Assembly: GCA_963556145.1 (NCBI GenBank)
Contig: OY744464.1
Coordinates: 124,001-188,000, forward strand
Length of the DNA: 64,000 nucleotides
Direction: 5' to 3'
From: Hygrocybe punicea
Lineage: Eukaryota > Basidiomycota > Agaricomycetes > Agaricales > Hygrophoraceae
Shown: positions 48,224 through 60,900 of the stretch, in pieces
Layout: every line of letters begins with the position of its first letter
Position numbering within the stretch: the first letter of the stretch is position 1
Notes under the pieces: model-generated
Database searches by the model: none
Told to the model about the DNA's origin: nothing
The model's input: the letters and a program-made list of their open reading frames with translations, nothing else
Program-made: the position numbers and the translations under genes

Positions 48224-48851
48224 ATCACTCTCGGTTTCCATACCTGGCCTACCTTTGCTTCATGACGTGGCTCAGCTTCGATTTTACCTCCTCCTTGGCT
48301 TCAATTTCTCCTCCTCCCCTGTCACTTTGAGGCCAACTTTGATGTTGGTATCATAGTGGATAATCATCCTGCCCAGTTTCAGCACGTTCCGCCCCTTTAA
48401 AGGTGTCTTAAAATTTTTCAATCCATTTTTGAACTCAGCCGATTGAGTATGGCCAGCACGCCATTGCAAATAGTGTTGCCACCGCTCCGCTCAGCTCGGC
48501 TCCCGCTCCGCTTCTGTGGCTTTTGCCAAATCCGTCAAGCCAAGCCACGTTGAGCCGCTTGAAACCGCTCAAGCCACAGCTTTCAGCCACATTTCAAGAT
48601 TTTATGTAGGAACCCTTCAAAGGCTCATAGAATATAGTTTAACTAGGTTCCTTATAACTATTAGTGGCTTTCCAGCTTATTTTAAACCAGCCTGCCTGCA
48701 GTTATAAGGTGTGCACCGTTGCTGAGGCTGATTCCCCAGATGAGTTCATAGATCTGTCACACCTGTGACCATTTGTGATCCTGTCACCGTTTCTTGCTCA
48801 GGTGTCCTGCGAGCCCAATCATGCTTATATAGTGCTAGAAATTTTATCTAT
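48224..48851. other. Gene-poor stretch with a possible hAT-like terminus
   Basis: TAGTGTTGCC at about 48474, followed by CCGCTCCGCT-type short repeats, resembles one end of a hAT element (compare 26530-27829). No matching other end was found. Confidence 0.3.
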
Positions 48852-49440
48852 CACAGGGTGCACAGTAGCATACCATGTCACACAGTATCTTGAAAGGACT
48901 TGACAAGTATACTAAATATCATTACCAGAATTTTCAGCATGGTATTGTAACAGTATTCAGATATAAACTACAATACTTGTGCTCAAATTCATGTGAAAGT
49001 ATGAAGGAAAATGAGACTTATACCTTTTCAATAACATCAAGCCTTTTGTTTCACTACTTTTACTGTATTTACAGCAAAGTGCTGTATAGTTTGGATAGAA
49101 TACTTGCAGCCTAAGATGAATCAAAGTATTAAACCAGTAAGGAAGTTGGGGCACTTTTACTATTAGGATACCTTTTGAATCCTATCAAGATACAGGATGA
49201 AATAGTATAGTACTGTTGCCATATTTTGGATTTAAGATACTTTGTCAATACTTTCAAGATACTGTTTGAATACATTTAAGATACTGTGTCAATACTTTTA
49301 AGATACTATTTCAATACTTTTAAGGTACTCTTTCAATGCATCTAAGATACTGTTTCAATATCCTTAAAGAACTTTGAAAAATAGTATAGTACTGCTTCAA
49401 TACTGTTCAGATACTTTGCAAAATGGTATTGGACAGTTAT
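48852..49440. mobile_element. Truncated relative of the foldback element
   Basis: Starts CACAGGGTGCACAG and follows one arm of the 18611-19459 palindrome for about 340 bp. It then continues into AAGATACTGT/CAATACTTT subterminal repeats. No inverted partner arm; it ends against GGAAT-rich sequence next to the satellite. Confidence 0.75.
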
Positions 49441-49796
49441 TTAATGCTAAAACCCAGGGAAATATGGGGCTGGGAATTAGGATTCTGAAGTTCTGGGAAT
49501 TCTGAGAATTGGAATTGCAATACTGGGAATGCTAGGAATGGGCATTTCAAAGTGCAGGCTTTGGGATTCTGAGAATTGTAATTCCAAGTGTTTGAGAAGT
49601 TTGGAAAGTAGAATTCTGAAATTGTGGGAGATTAGGGATTTGGAATTCAACAATTATGAGAATTGAAATCCTGGAAATGTGCATATTAATGAAAATTCCA
49701 AGAATGGGAATCCAAATGCAGGAAATTGGGAATCCAGATTCAGGAGATTGGGAATCCAGATGCGGGGAATTGGGAATCCATTCCATACAATTCCGT
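49440..49796. repeat. Degenerate GGAAT-rich sequence bordering the satellite
   Basis: Frequent GGAAT/ATTCC pentamers, ending in three tandem ~22-bp units sharing TTGGGAATCCA just before the first ordered satellite unit. Confidence 0.7.
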
Positions 49797-50054
49797 GCAA
49801 TTCCTCGGTCCACGAGTGGCTCAGCAGTATTTGTGTCGACTGCAGCAAGCTCAAAAGACAATTCCGTGCAAATTCCAACCAATTCCAAACAATTCCGTGC
49901 AATTCCTCGGTGCACGAGTGGCTCAGCAGTATTTGTGTTGACTGCAGCAAGCTCAAAAGACAATTCCGTGCAAATTCCAACCAATTCCCAACAATTCCAT
50001 GCAATTCCTTGCTCTCCGAGTGGCTCAGCTGTATTTGTGATGTGTCCTGTGAGC
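49797..50054. repeat. 102-bp satellite, first 2.5 units left of the LTR
   Basis: Same unit as 51957-64000, with private variants (GTGTCGACT; a diverged CTTGCTCTCC stretch). The LTR at 50055 interrupts it. Confidence 0.95.
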
Positions 50055-51956
50055 TGTTTTGCGTGGGAAGTGTTTGAACAAATCCACACCAAGGGTTTCC
50101 GGAGTGCGTCGTTGATCGTGAAATTACCTTGTTGTCCTTTAGGAACAAGGATTTAGCTCTTTAATAACTCTGGGGTATTCCTGTTGGGTGGTTGGGTTGT
50201 GGTGTGAATCCTATCAAAGGTTAGCTTTGAGGGATACAACAAATACTTAACAATAATATAAGTCAGATGTATGACTTATAGAGGATGAGTGAACAATGAG
50301 GTCTTCCCTACTGAAGGTAAAGACTTTGAGTGACAAGAGGTATGCAAGAGTATAAGCGGATAATAACTCAAGCAAGTATGAACAGTGTAAGATGAACAAG
50401 TGTACAACAGTCAAGTATACAAGTAGCAAGTATACAATGAGCAGAGGTACAACAGAGATGAGCGATAGATTATGGACGATGGGTGGTAGATGATGGGCGA
50501 TGGGCAATGTAACAGTAGATGTCAGACAAAAGGGAGGTGTGACAAAATACTATGTACAGAATGAATGAACTGAACAATAGGCAAGTAGAATTGATAATCA
50601 AGATATCGGACTTTATTCCGAAGCTTCAAATGCACATTGGCTACTAGTGCAGAATAAAGTACTGGGATATCTTTGGTGATGATCAATAGAACTTGAAAGA
50701 AGATGAATGTGACTGTACTACGTGACAGAACACAAAGAATATGTATCAAACAAGTAATAAGGGAGTATCAATAAATCTGAGATTGATATCCTTAAACAAA
50801 TGAATGATGACTTGAACTGCAATTGGTATTTGGGTACTAGCTACTACCAAAGTAGGTAATACAAACAAATACAGATGGGGTGAATCAGAATCTGGGAGAG
50901 GGACTGTCCTGTGACTGAGCCTGTCAGATTAGGTGACTGAGCCATCTCCAGCAGAAACTGGGCTCTATATATACCTATTCTACAGCAGGAGTCATACTGA
51001 GTCATAGAATGGTATATGAAATGGAGAGCATAGGATATGACTCATAGGGAGTCATATAGAGGAGAGGCATAGGTTTATGACTCATAAGGAGTCATAATGA
51101 TGAAAGGCATGGGGGGGTTATGACTCATAAGGAGTCATAAGAAAGGAAGGCATGGGTTTGTGACTCATACAGAGTCAATTAATGAGTCACATAGGAATTA
51201 TAATCAAAGGAGGGGGCATAATGAGTCAGAAATAGTCATAATTAGTCATGGGTGGTCATAATGAGTCATGGGGGGTCATGAGTATGTCATAAGGGTCATA
51301 ATTTGTCATGGATAGACCAATGAGTCACATTTGATGGGAGTGAGTCATGTTGCTGGTCCAATCTTGGGTGTGTGAATCAAAGGCAAGGGCTGTGCCAGGC
51401 TATGCTTCTAGAATCATCTTCCTGAGGCTGTGCTTCTTGATCAATTGATGCCATGCCATGTGTGTATCCTTATCAGTTAAGAAAAAGATAAGATCTGGGC
51501 TGGGCTGTATTTGATCAATTGATATGAAATGTGATGTGCTTCTTGATCAGGGAATGATGGGTGGCATGTGTTATCTCTATGATTGGAGATAAGGATGTGG
51601 CTGTGCTTCTTGTGCTTCTCTGGCCTCTGATAAGATGTTTTGGGGGCCTTATCAGTTAAGATAAGGGTATTCCTTCATTTCTTCTGCATAGATAAGGGTT
51701 TTCGTGCATGTCCCTTCTGTAGATAAGGGTTTCCTTGCATGTCCCTTGTATAGATAAGGGTTTCATGTATGTGCTATGTGCAGATAAGGATTTGTTGTGT
51801 GTCCTATATGCAGATAAGGGTATTCCTTTCTACTCCATATGCAGATGGGGGCATTCCAGTATGAATGGTCCTTGTAATGTGATGTGTGCTGTAGGGATGG
51901 TGACTAGTGACAGCATATTACTATGTTTTGATCAGAATCCTGTTTGGATCATGACA
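50055..51956 (-). mobile_element. Second solo LTR, inserted in the satellite (4-bp duplication GAGC)
   Basis: 1902 bp, inverted relative to 19522-21424 and alike over its whole length. GAGC occurs at 50051-50054 and 51957-51960; deletion rebuilds a normal satellite unit. GATA and TGASTCA arrays and the TATA box are kept. The LTR is younger than the satellite units that flank it. Confidence 0.9.
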
Positions 51957-54900
51957 GAGCTCAAAAGACAATTCCGTGCAAATTCCAACCAATTCCAAAC
52001 AATTCCGTGCAATTCCTTGGTCCACGAGTGGCTCAGCAGTATTTGTGATGTGTCCTGTGAGCTCAAAAGACAATTCCGTGCAAATTCCAACCAATTCCAA
52101 ACAATTCCGTGCAATTCCTCGGTCCACGAGTGGCTCAGCAGTATTTGCGTTGACTGCAGCAAGCTCAAAAGACAATTCCGTGCAAATTCCAACCAATTCC
52201 CAACAATTCCATGCAATTCCTCGGTCCACGAGTGGCTCGGCTGTATTTGTGATGTGTCCTGTGAGCTCAAAAGACAATTCCGTGCAAATTCCAACCAATT
52301 CCAAACAATTCCGTGCAATTCCTCGGTCCACGAGTGGCTCAACAGTATTTGTGTTGACTGCAGCAAGCTCAAAAGACAATTCCGTGCAAATTCCAACCAA
52401 TTCCAAACAATTCCGTGCAATTCCTCGGTCCACGAGTGGCTCAGCAGTATTTGTGTTGACTGCAGCAAGCTCAAAAGACAATTCCGTGCAGATTCCAACC
52501 AATTCCAAACAATTCCGTGCAATTCCTCGGTCCACGAGTGGCTCAGCAGTATTTGTGTTGACTGCAGCAAGCTCAAAAGACAATTCCGTGCAAATTCCAA
52601 CCAATTTGAAACAATTCCGTGCAATTCCTCGGTCCACGAGTGGCTCAGCAGTATTTGTGTTGACTGCAGCAAGCTCAAAAGACAATTCCGTGCAAATTCC
52701 AACCAATTTGAAACAATTCCGTGCAATTCCTCGGTCCACGAGTGGCTCAGCAGTATTTGTGTTGACTGCAGCAAGCTCAAAAGACAATTCCGTGCAGATT
52801 CCAACCAATTCCAAACAATTCCGTGCAATTCCTCGGTCCACGAGTGGCTCAGCAGTATTTGTGTTGACTGCAGCAAGCTCAAAAGACAATTCCGTGCAAA
52901 TTCCAACCAATTCGAAAGAATTCCGTGCAATTCCTCGGTCCACGAGTGGCTCAGCAGTATTTGTGTTGACTGCAGCAAGCTCAAAAGACAATTCCGTGCA
53001 GATTCCAACCAATTCCAAACAATTCCGTGCAATTCCTCGGTCCACGAGTGGCTCAGCAGTATTTGTGTTGACTGCAGCAAGCTCAAAAGACAATTCCGTG
53101 CAAATTCCAACCAATTCGAAAGAATTCCGTGCAATTCCTCGGTCCACGAGTGGCTCAGCAGTATTTGTGTTGACTGCAGCAAGCTCAAAAGACAATTCCG
53201 TGCAGATTCCAACCAATTCCAAACAATTCCGTGCAATTCCTTGGTCCACGAGTGGCTCAGCAGTATTTGTGTTGACTGCAGCAAGCTCAAAAGACAATTC
53301 CGTGCAAATTCCAACCAATTCCAAACAATTCCGTGCAATTCCTCGGTCCACGAGTGGCTCAGCAGTATTTGTGTTGACTGCAGCAAGCTCAAAAGACAAT
53401 TCCGTGCAAATTCCAACCAATTCGAAACAATTCCGTGCAATTCCTCGGTCCACGAGTGGCTCAGCAGTATTTGTGTTGACTGCAGCAAGCTCAAAAGACA
53501 ATTCCATGCAAATTCCAACCAATTCGAAAGAATTCCGTGCAATTCCTCGGTCCACGAGTGGCTCAGCAGTATTTGTGTTGACTGCAGCAAGCTCAAAAGA
53601 CAATTCCGTGCAGATTCCAACCAATTCCAAACAATTCCGTGCAATTCCTCAGTCCACGAGTGGCTCGGCTGTATTTGTGTTGACTGCAGCAAGCTCAAAA
53701 GACAATTCCGTGCAAATTCCAACCAATTCCAAACAATTCCGTGCAATTCCTCGGTCCACGAGTGGCTCAGCAGTATTTGTGTTGACTGCAGCAAGCTCAA
53801 AAGACAATTCCGTGCAGATTCCAACCAATTCCAAACAATTCCGTGCAATTCCTCGGTCCACGAGTGGCTCAGCAGTATTTGTGTTGACTGCAGCAAGCTC
53901 AAAAGACAATTCCGTGCAAATTCCAACCAATTTGAAACAATTCCGTGCAATTCCTCGGTCCACGAGTGGCTCAGCAGTATTTGTGTTGACTGCAGCAAGC
54001 TCAAAAGACAATTCCGTGCAGATTCCAACCAATTCCAAACAATTCCGTGCAATTCCTCGGTCCACGAGTGGCTCAGCAGTATTTGTGTTGACTGCAGCAA
54101 GCTCAAAAGACAATTCCGTGCAAATTCCAACCAATTCGAAAGAATTCCGTGCAATTCCTCGGTCCACGAGTGGCTCAGCAGTATTTGTGTTGACTGCAGC
54201 AAGCTCAAAAGACAATTCCGTGCAGATTCCAACCAATTCCAAACAATTCCGTGCAATTCCTCGGTCCACGAGTGGCTCAGCAGTATTTGTGTTGACTGCA
54301 GCAAGCTCAAAAGACAATTCCGTGCAAATTCCAACCAATTCGAAAGAATTCCGTGCAATTCCTCGGTCCACGAGTGGCTCAGCAGTATTTGTGTTGACTG
54401 CAGCAAGCTCAAAAGACAATTCCGTGCAGATTCCAACCAATTCCAAACAATTCCGTGCAATTCCTTGGTCCACGAGTGGCTCAGCAGTATTTGTGTTGAC
54501 TGCAGCAAGCTCAAAAGACAATTCCGTGCAAATTCCAACCAATTCCAAACAATTCCGTGCAATTCCTCGGTCCACGAGTGGCTCAGCAGTATTTGTGTTG
54601 ACTGCAGCAAGCTCAAAAGACAATTCCGTGCAAATTCCAACCAATTCGAAACAATTCCGTGCAATTCCTCGGTCCACGAGTGGCTCAGCAGTATTTGTGT
54701 TGACTGCAGCAAGCTCAAAAGACAATTCCATGCAAATTCCAACCAATTCCAAACAATTCCGTGCAATTCCTCAGTCCACGAGTGGCTCGGCTGTATTTGT
54801 GATGTGTCCTGTGAGCTCAGAAGACAATTCCGTGCAAATTCCAACCAATTCGAAACAATTCCGTGCAATTCCTCGGTCCACGAGTGGCTCGGCTGTATTT

Positions 54901-57900
54901 GTGATGTGTCCTGTGAGCTCAGAAGACAATTCCGTGCAAATTCCAACCAATTCCAAACAATTCCGTGCAATTCCTCGGTCCACGAGTGGCTCAGCAGTAT
55001 TTGTGTTGACTGCAGCAAGCTCAAAAGACAATTCCGTGCAAATTCCAACCAATTCCAAACAATTCCGTGCAATTCCTCGGTCCACGAGTGGCTCAGCAGT
55101 ATTTGTGTTGACTGCAGCAAGCTCAAAAGACAATTCCGTGCAAATTCCAACCAATTCGAAACAATTCCGTGCAATTCCTCGGTCCACGAGTGGCTCGGCT
55201 GTATTTGTGATGTGTCCTGTGAGCTCAGAAGACAATTCCGTGCAAATTCCAACCAATTCCAAACAATTCCGTGCAATTCCTCGGTCCACGAGTGGCTCAG
55301 CAGTATTTGTGTTGACTGCAGCAAGCTCAAAAGACAATTCCGTGCAAATTCCAACCAATTCGAAACAATTCCGTGCAATTCCTCGGTCCACGAGTGGCTC
55401 AGCAGTATTTGTGTTGACTGCAGCAAGCTCAAAAGACAATTCCGTGCAAATTCCAACCAATTCCAAACAATTCCGTGCAATTCCTCGGTCCACGAGTGGC
55501 TCAGCAGTATTTGTGTTGACTGCAGCAAGCTCAAAAGACAATTCCATGCAAATTCCAACCAATTCCAAACAATTCCGTGCAATTCCTCGGTCCACGAGTG
55601 GCTCAGCAGTATTTGTGTTGACTGCAGCAAGCTCAAAAGACAATTCCGTGCAAATTCCAACCAATTCCCAACAATTCCATGCAATTCCTCGGTCCACGAG
55701 TGGCTCAGCAGTATTTGTGTTGACTGCAGCAAGCTCAAAAGACAATTCCGTGCAGATTCCAACCAATTCCAAACAATTCCGTGCAATTCCTTGGTCCACG
55801 AGTGGCTCAGCAGTATTTGTGTTGACTGCAGCAAGCTCAAAAGACAATTCCGTGCAAATTCCAACCAATTCCAAACAATTCCGTGCAATTCCTCGGTCCA
55901 CGAGTGGCTCAGCAGTATTTGTGTTGACTGCAGCAAGCTCAAAAGACAATTCCGTGCAGATTCCAACCAATTCCAAACAATTCCGTGCAATTCCTCGGTC
56001 CACGAGTGGCTCAGCAGTATTTGTGTTGACTGCAGCAAGCTCAAAAGACAATTCCGTGCAAATTCCAACCAATTCGAAAGAATTCCGTGCAATTCCTCGG
56101 TCCACGAGTGGCTCAGCAGTATTTGTGTTGACTGCAGCAAGCTCAAAAGACAATTCCATGCAAATTCCAACCAATTCCAAACAATTCCGTGCAATTCCTC
56201 GGTCCACGAGTGGCTCAGCAGTATTTGTGTTGACTGCAGCAAGCTCAAAAGACAATTCCGTGCAAATTCCAACCAATTCGAAAGAATTCCGTGCAATTCC
56301 TCGGTCCACGAGTGGCTCAGCAGTCTTTGTGTTGACTGCAGCAAGCTCAAAAGACAATTCCGTGCAAATTCCAACCAATTCCAAACAATTCCGTGCAATT
56401 CCTCGGTCCACGAGTGGCTCAGCAGTATTTGTGTTGACTGCAGCAAGCTCAAAAGACAATTCCGTGCAAATTCCAACCAATTCGAAACAATTCCGTGCAA
56501 TTCCTCGGTCCACGAGTGGCTCAGCAGTATTTGTGTTGACTGCAGCAAGCTCAAAAGACAATTCCATGCAAATTCCAACCAATTCCAAACAATTCCGTGC
56601 AATTCCTCGGTCCACGAGTGGCTCAGCAGTATTTGTGTTGACTGCAGCAAGCTCAAAAGACAATTCCGTGCAAATTCCAACCAATTCGAAACAATTCCGT
56701 GCAATTCCTCGGTCCACGAGTGGCTCAGCAGTATTTGTGTTGACTGCAGCAAGCTCAAAAGACAATTCCGTGCAAATTCCAACCAATTCGAAACAATTCC
56801 GTGCAATTCTTCGGTCCACGAGTGGCTCAGCAGTATTTGTGTTGACTGCAGCAAGCTCAAAAGACAATTCCGTGCAAATTCCAACCAATTCCCAACAATT
56901 CCATGCAATTCCTCGGTCCACGAGTGGCTCGGCTGTATTTGTGATGTGTCCTGTGAGCTCAAAAGACAATTCCGTGCAAATTCCAACCAATTCCCAACAA
57001 TTCCATGCAATTCCTCGGTCCACGAGTGGCTCGGCTGTATTTGTGTTGACTGCAGCAAGCTCAAAAGACAATTCCGTGCAAATTCCAACCAATTCCAAAC
57101 AATTCCGTGCAATTCCTCGGTCCACGAGTGGCTCAGCAGTATTTGTGTTGACTGCAGCAAGCTCAAAAGACAATTCCGTGCAGATTCCAACCAATTCCAA
57201 ACAATTCCGTGCAATTCCTCGGTCCACGAGTGGCTCAGCAGTATTTGTGTTGACTGCAGCAAGCTCAAAAGACAATTCCGTGCAAATTCCAACCAATTCC
57301 AAACAATTCCGTGCAATTCCTCGGTCCACGAGTGGCTCAGCAGTATTTGTGTTGACTGCAGCAAGCTCAAAAGACAATTCCGTGCAAATTCCAACCAATT
57401 CGAAACAATTCCGTGCAATTCCTCGGTCCACGAGTGGCTCAGCAGTATTTGTGTTGACTGCAGCAAGCTCAAAAGACAATTCCGTGCAAATTCCAACCAA
57501 TTCGAAACAATTCCGTGCAATTCTTCGGTCCACGAGTGGCTCAGCAGTATTTGTGTTGACTGCAGCAAGCTCAAAAGACAATTCCGTGCAAATTCCAACC
57601 AATTCGAAACAATTCCGTGCAATTCCTCGGTCCACGAGTGGCTCAGCAGTATTTGTGTTGACTGCAGCAAGCTCAAAAGACAATTCCGTGCAGATTCCAA
57701 CCAATTCCAAACAATTCCGTGCAATTCCTCGGTCCACGAGTGGCTCAGCAGTATTTGTGTTGACTGCAGCAAGCTCAAAAGACAATTCCGTGCAAATTCC
57801 AACCAATTCCAAACAATTCCGTGCAATTCCTCGGTCCACGAGTGGCTCAGCAGTATTTGTGTTGACTGCAGCAAGCTCAAAAGACAATTCCGTGCAAATT

Positions 57901-60900
57901 CCAACCAATTCCAAACAATTCCGTGCAATTCCTCGGTCCACGAGTGGCTCAGCAGTATTTGTGTTGACTGCAGCAAGCTCAAAAGACAATTCCGTGCAAA
58001 TTCCAACCAATTCGAAACAATTCCGTGCAATTCCTCGGTCCACAAGTGGCTCAGCAGTATTTGTGTTGACTGCAGCAAGCTCAAAAGACAATTCCGTGCA
58101 AATTCCAACCAATTCCAAACAATTCCGTGCAATTCCTCAGTCCACGAGTGGCTCGGCTGTATTTGTGATGTGTCCTGTGAGCTCAGAAGACAATTCCGTG
58201 CAAATTCCAACCAATTCGAAACAATTCCGTGCAATTCCTCGGTCCACGAGTGGCTCGGCTGTATTTGTGATGTGTCCTGTGAGCTCAGAAGACAATTCCG
58301 TGCAAATTCCAACCAATTCCAAACAATTCCGTGCAATTCCTCGGTCCACGAGTGGCTCAGCAGTATTTGTGTTGACTGCAGCAAGCTCAAAAGACAATTC
58401 CGTGCAAATTCCAACCAATTCCCAACAATTCCATGCAATTCCTCGGTCCACGAGTTGCTCGGCTGTATTTGTGATGTGTCCTGTGAGCTCAAAAGACAAT
58501 TCCGTGCAAATTCCAACCAATTCGAAACAATTCCGTGCAATTCCTCGGTCCACGAGTGGCTCAGCAGTATTTGTGTTGACTGCAGCAAGCTCAAAAGACA
58601 ATTCCGTGCAAATTCCCACCAATTCGAAACAATTCCGTGCAATTCCTCGGTCCACGAGTGACTCAGCAGTATTTGTGTTGACTGCAGCAAGCTCAAAAGA
58701 CAATTCCGTGCAAATTCCAACCAATTCCAAACAATTCCGTGCAATTCCTCAGTCCACGAGTGGCTCGGCTGTATTTGTGATGTGTCCTGTGAGCTCAGAA
58801 GACAATTCCGTGCAAATTCCAACCAATTCCAAACAATTCCGTGCAATTCCTCGGTCCACGAGTGGCTCAGCAGTATTTGTGTTGACTGCAGCAAGCTCAA
58901 AAGACAATTCCGTGCAAATTCCCACCAATTCGAAACAATTCCGTGCAATTCCTCGGTCCACGAGTGACTCAGCAGTATTTTTGTTGACTGCAGCAAGCAC
59001 AAAAGACAATTCCGTGCAAATTCCAACCAATTCCCAACAATTCCATGCAATTCCTCGGTCCACGAGTGGCTCAGCAGTATTGGTGTCGACTGCAGCAAGC
59101 ACAAAAGACAATTCCGTGCAAATTCCAACCAATTCCCAACAATTCCATGCAATTCCTCGGTCCACGAGTTGCTCGGCTGTATTTGTGATGTGTCCTGTGA
59201 GCTCAAAAGACAATTCCGTGCAAATTCCAACCAATTCGAAACAATTCCGTGCAATTCCTCGGTCCACGAGTGGCTCAGCAGTATTTGTGTTGACTGCAGC
59301 AAGCTCAAAAGACAATTCCGTGCAAATTCCCACCAATTCGAAACAATTCCGTGCAATTCCTCGGTCCACGAGTGACTCAGCAGTATTTGTGTTGACTGCA
59401 GCAAGCTCAAAAGACAATTCCGTGCAAATTCCAACCAATTCCAAACAATTCCGTGCAATTCCTCAGTCCACGAGTGGCTCGGCTGTATTTGTGATGTGTC
59501 CTGTGAGCTCAGAAGACAATTCCGTGCAAATTCCAACCAATTCCAAACAATTCCGTGCAATTCCTCGGTCCACGAGTGGCTCAGCAGTATTTGTGTTGAC
59601 TGCAGCAAGCTCAAAAGACAATTCCGTGCAAATTCCCACCAATTCGAAACAATTCCGTGCAATTCCTCGGTCCACGAGTGACTCAGCAGTATTTGTGTTG
59701 ACTGCAGCAAGCACAAAAGACAATTCCGTGCAAATTCCAACCAATTCCCAACAATTCCATGCAATTCCTCGGTCCACGAGTGGCTCAGCAGTATTGGTGT
59801 CGACTGCAGCAAGCACAAAAGACAATTCCGTGCAAATTCCAACCAATTCCCAACAATTCCATGCAATTCCTCGGTCCACGAGTGGCTCGGCTGTATTTGT
59901 GATGTGTCCTGTGAGCTCAAAAGACAATTCCGTGCAAATTCCAACCAATTCCAAACAATTCCGTGCAATTCCTCGGTCCACGAGTGGCTCAGCAGTATTT
60001 GTGTTGACTGCAGCAAGCACAAAAGACAATTCCGTGCAAATTCCAACCAATTCCCAACAATTCCATGCAATTCCTCGGTCCACGAGTGGCTCGGCTGTAT
60101 TTGTGATGTGTCCTGTGAGCTCAAAAGACAATTCCGTGCAAATTCCAACCAATTCCAAACAATTCCGTGCAATTCCTCGGTCCACGAGTGGCTCAGCAGT
60201 ATTTGTGTTGACTGCAGCAAGCACAAAAGACAATTCCGTGCAAATTCCAACCAATTCCCAACAATTCCATGCAATTCCTCGGTCCACGAGTGGCTCGGCT
60301 GTATTTGTGATGTGTCCTGTGAGCTCAAAAGACAATTCCGTGCAAATTCCAACCAATTCCCCACAATTCCATGCAATTCCTCGGTCCACGAGTGGCTCGG
60401 CTGTATTTGTGATGTGTCCTGTGAGCTCAAAAGACAATTCCGTGCAAATTCCAACCAATTCCCAACAATTCCATGCAATTCCTCGGTCCACGAGTGGCTC
60501 AGCAGTATTTGTGTCGACTGCAGCAAGCTCAAAAGACAATTCCGTGCAAATTCCAACCAATTCCCAACAATTCCATGCAATTCCTCGGTCCACGAGTGGC
60601 TCAGCAGTATTTGTGTCGACTGCAGCAAGCTCAAAAGACAATTCCGTGCAAATTCCAACCAATTCCCAACAATTCCATGCAATTCCTCGGTCCACGAGTG
60701 GCTCGGCTGTATTTGTGATGTGTCCTGTGAGCTCAAAAGACAATTCCGTGCAAATTCCAACCAATTCCCAACAATTCCATGCAATTCTTCGGTCCACGAG
60801 TGGCTCAGCTGTATTTGTGTCGACTGCAGCAAGCTCAAAAGACAATTCCGTGCAAATTCCAACCAATTCCCAACAATTCCATGCAATTCTTCGGTCCACG

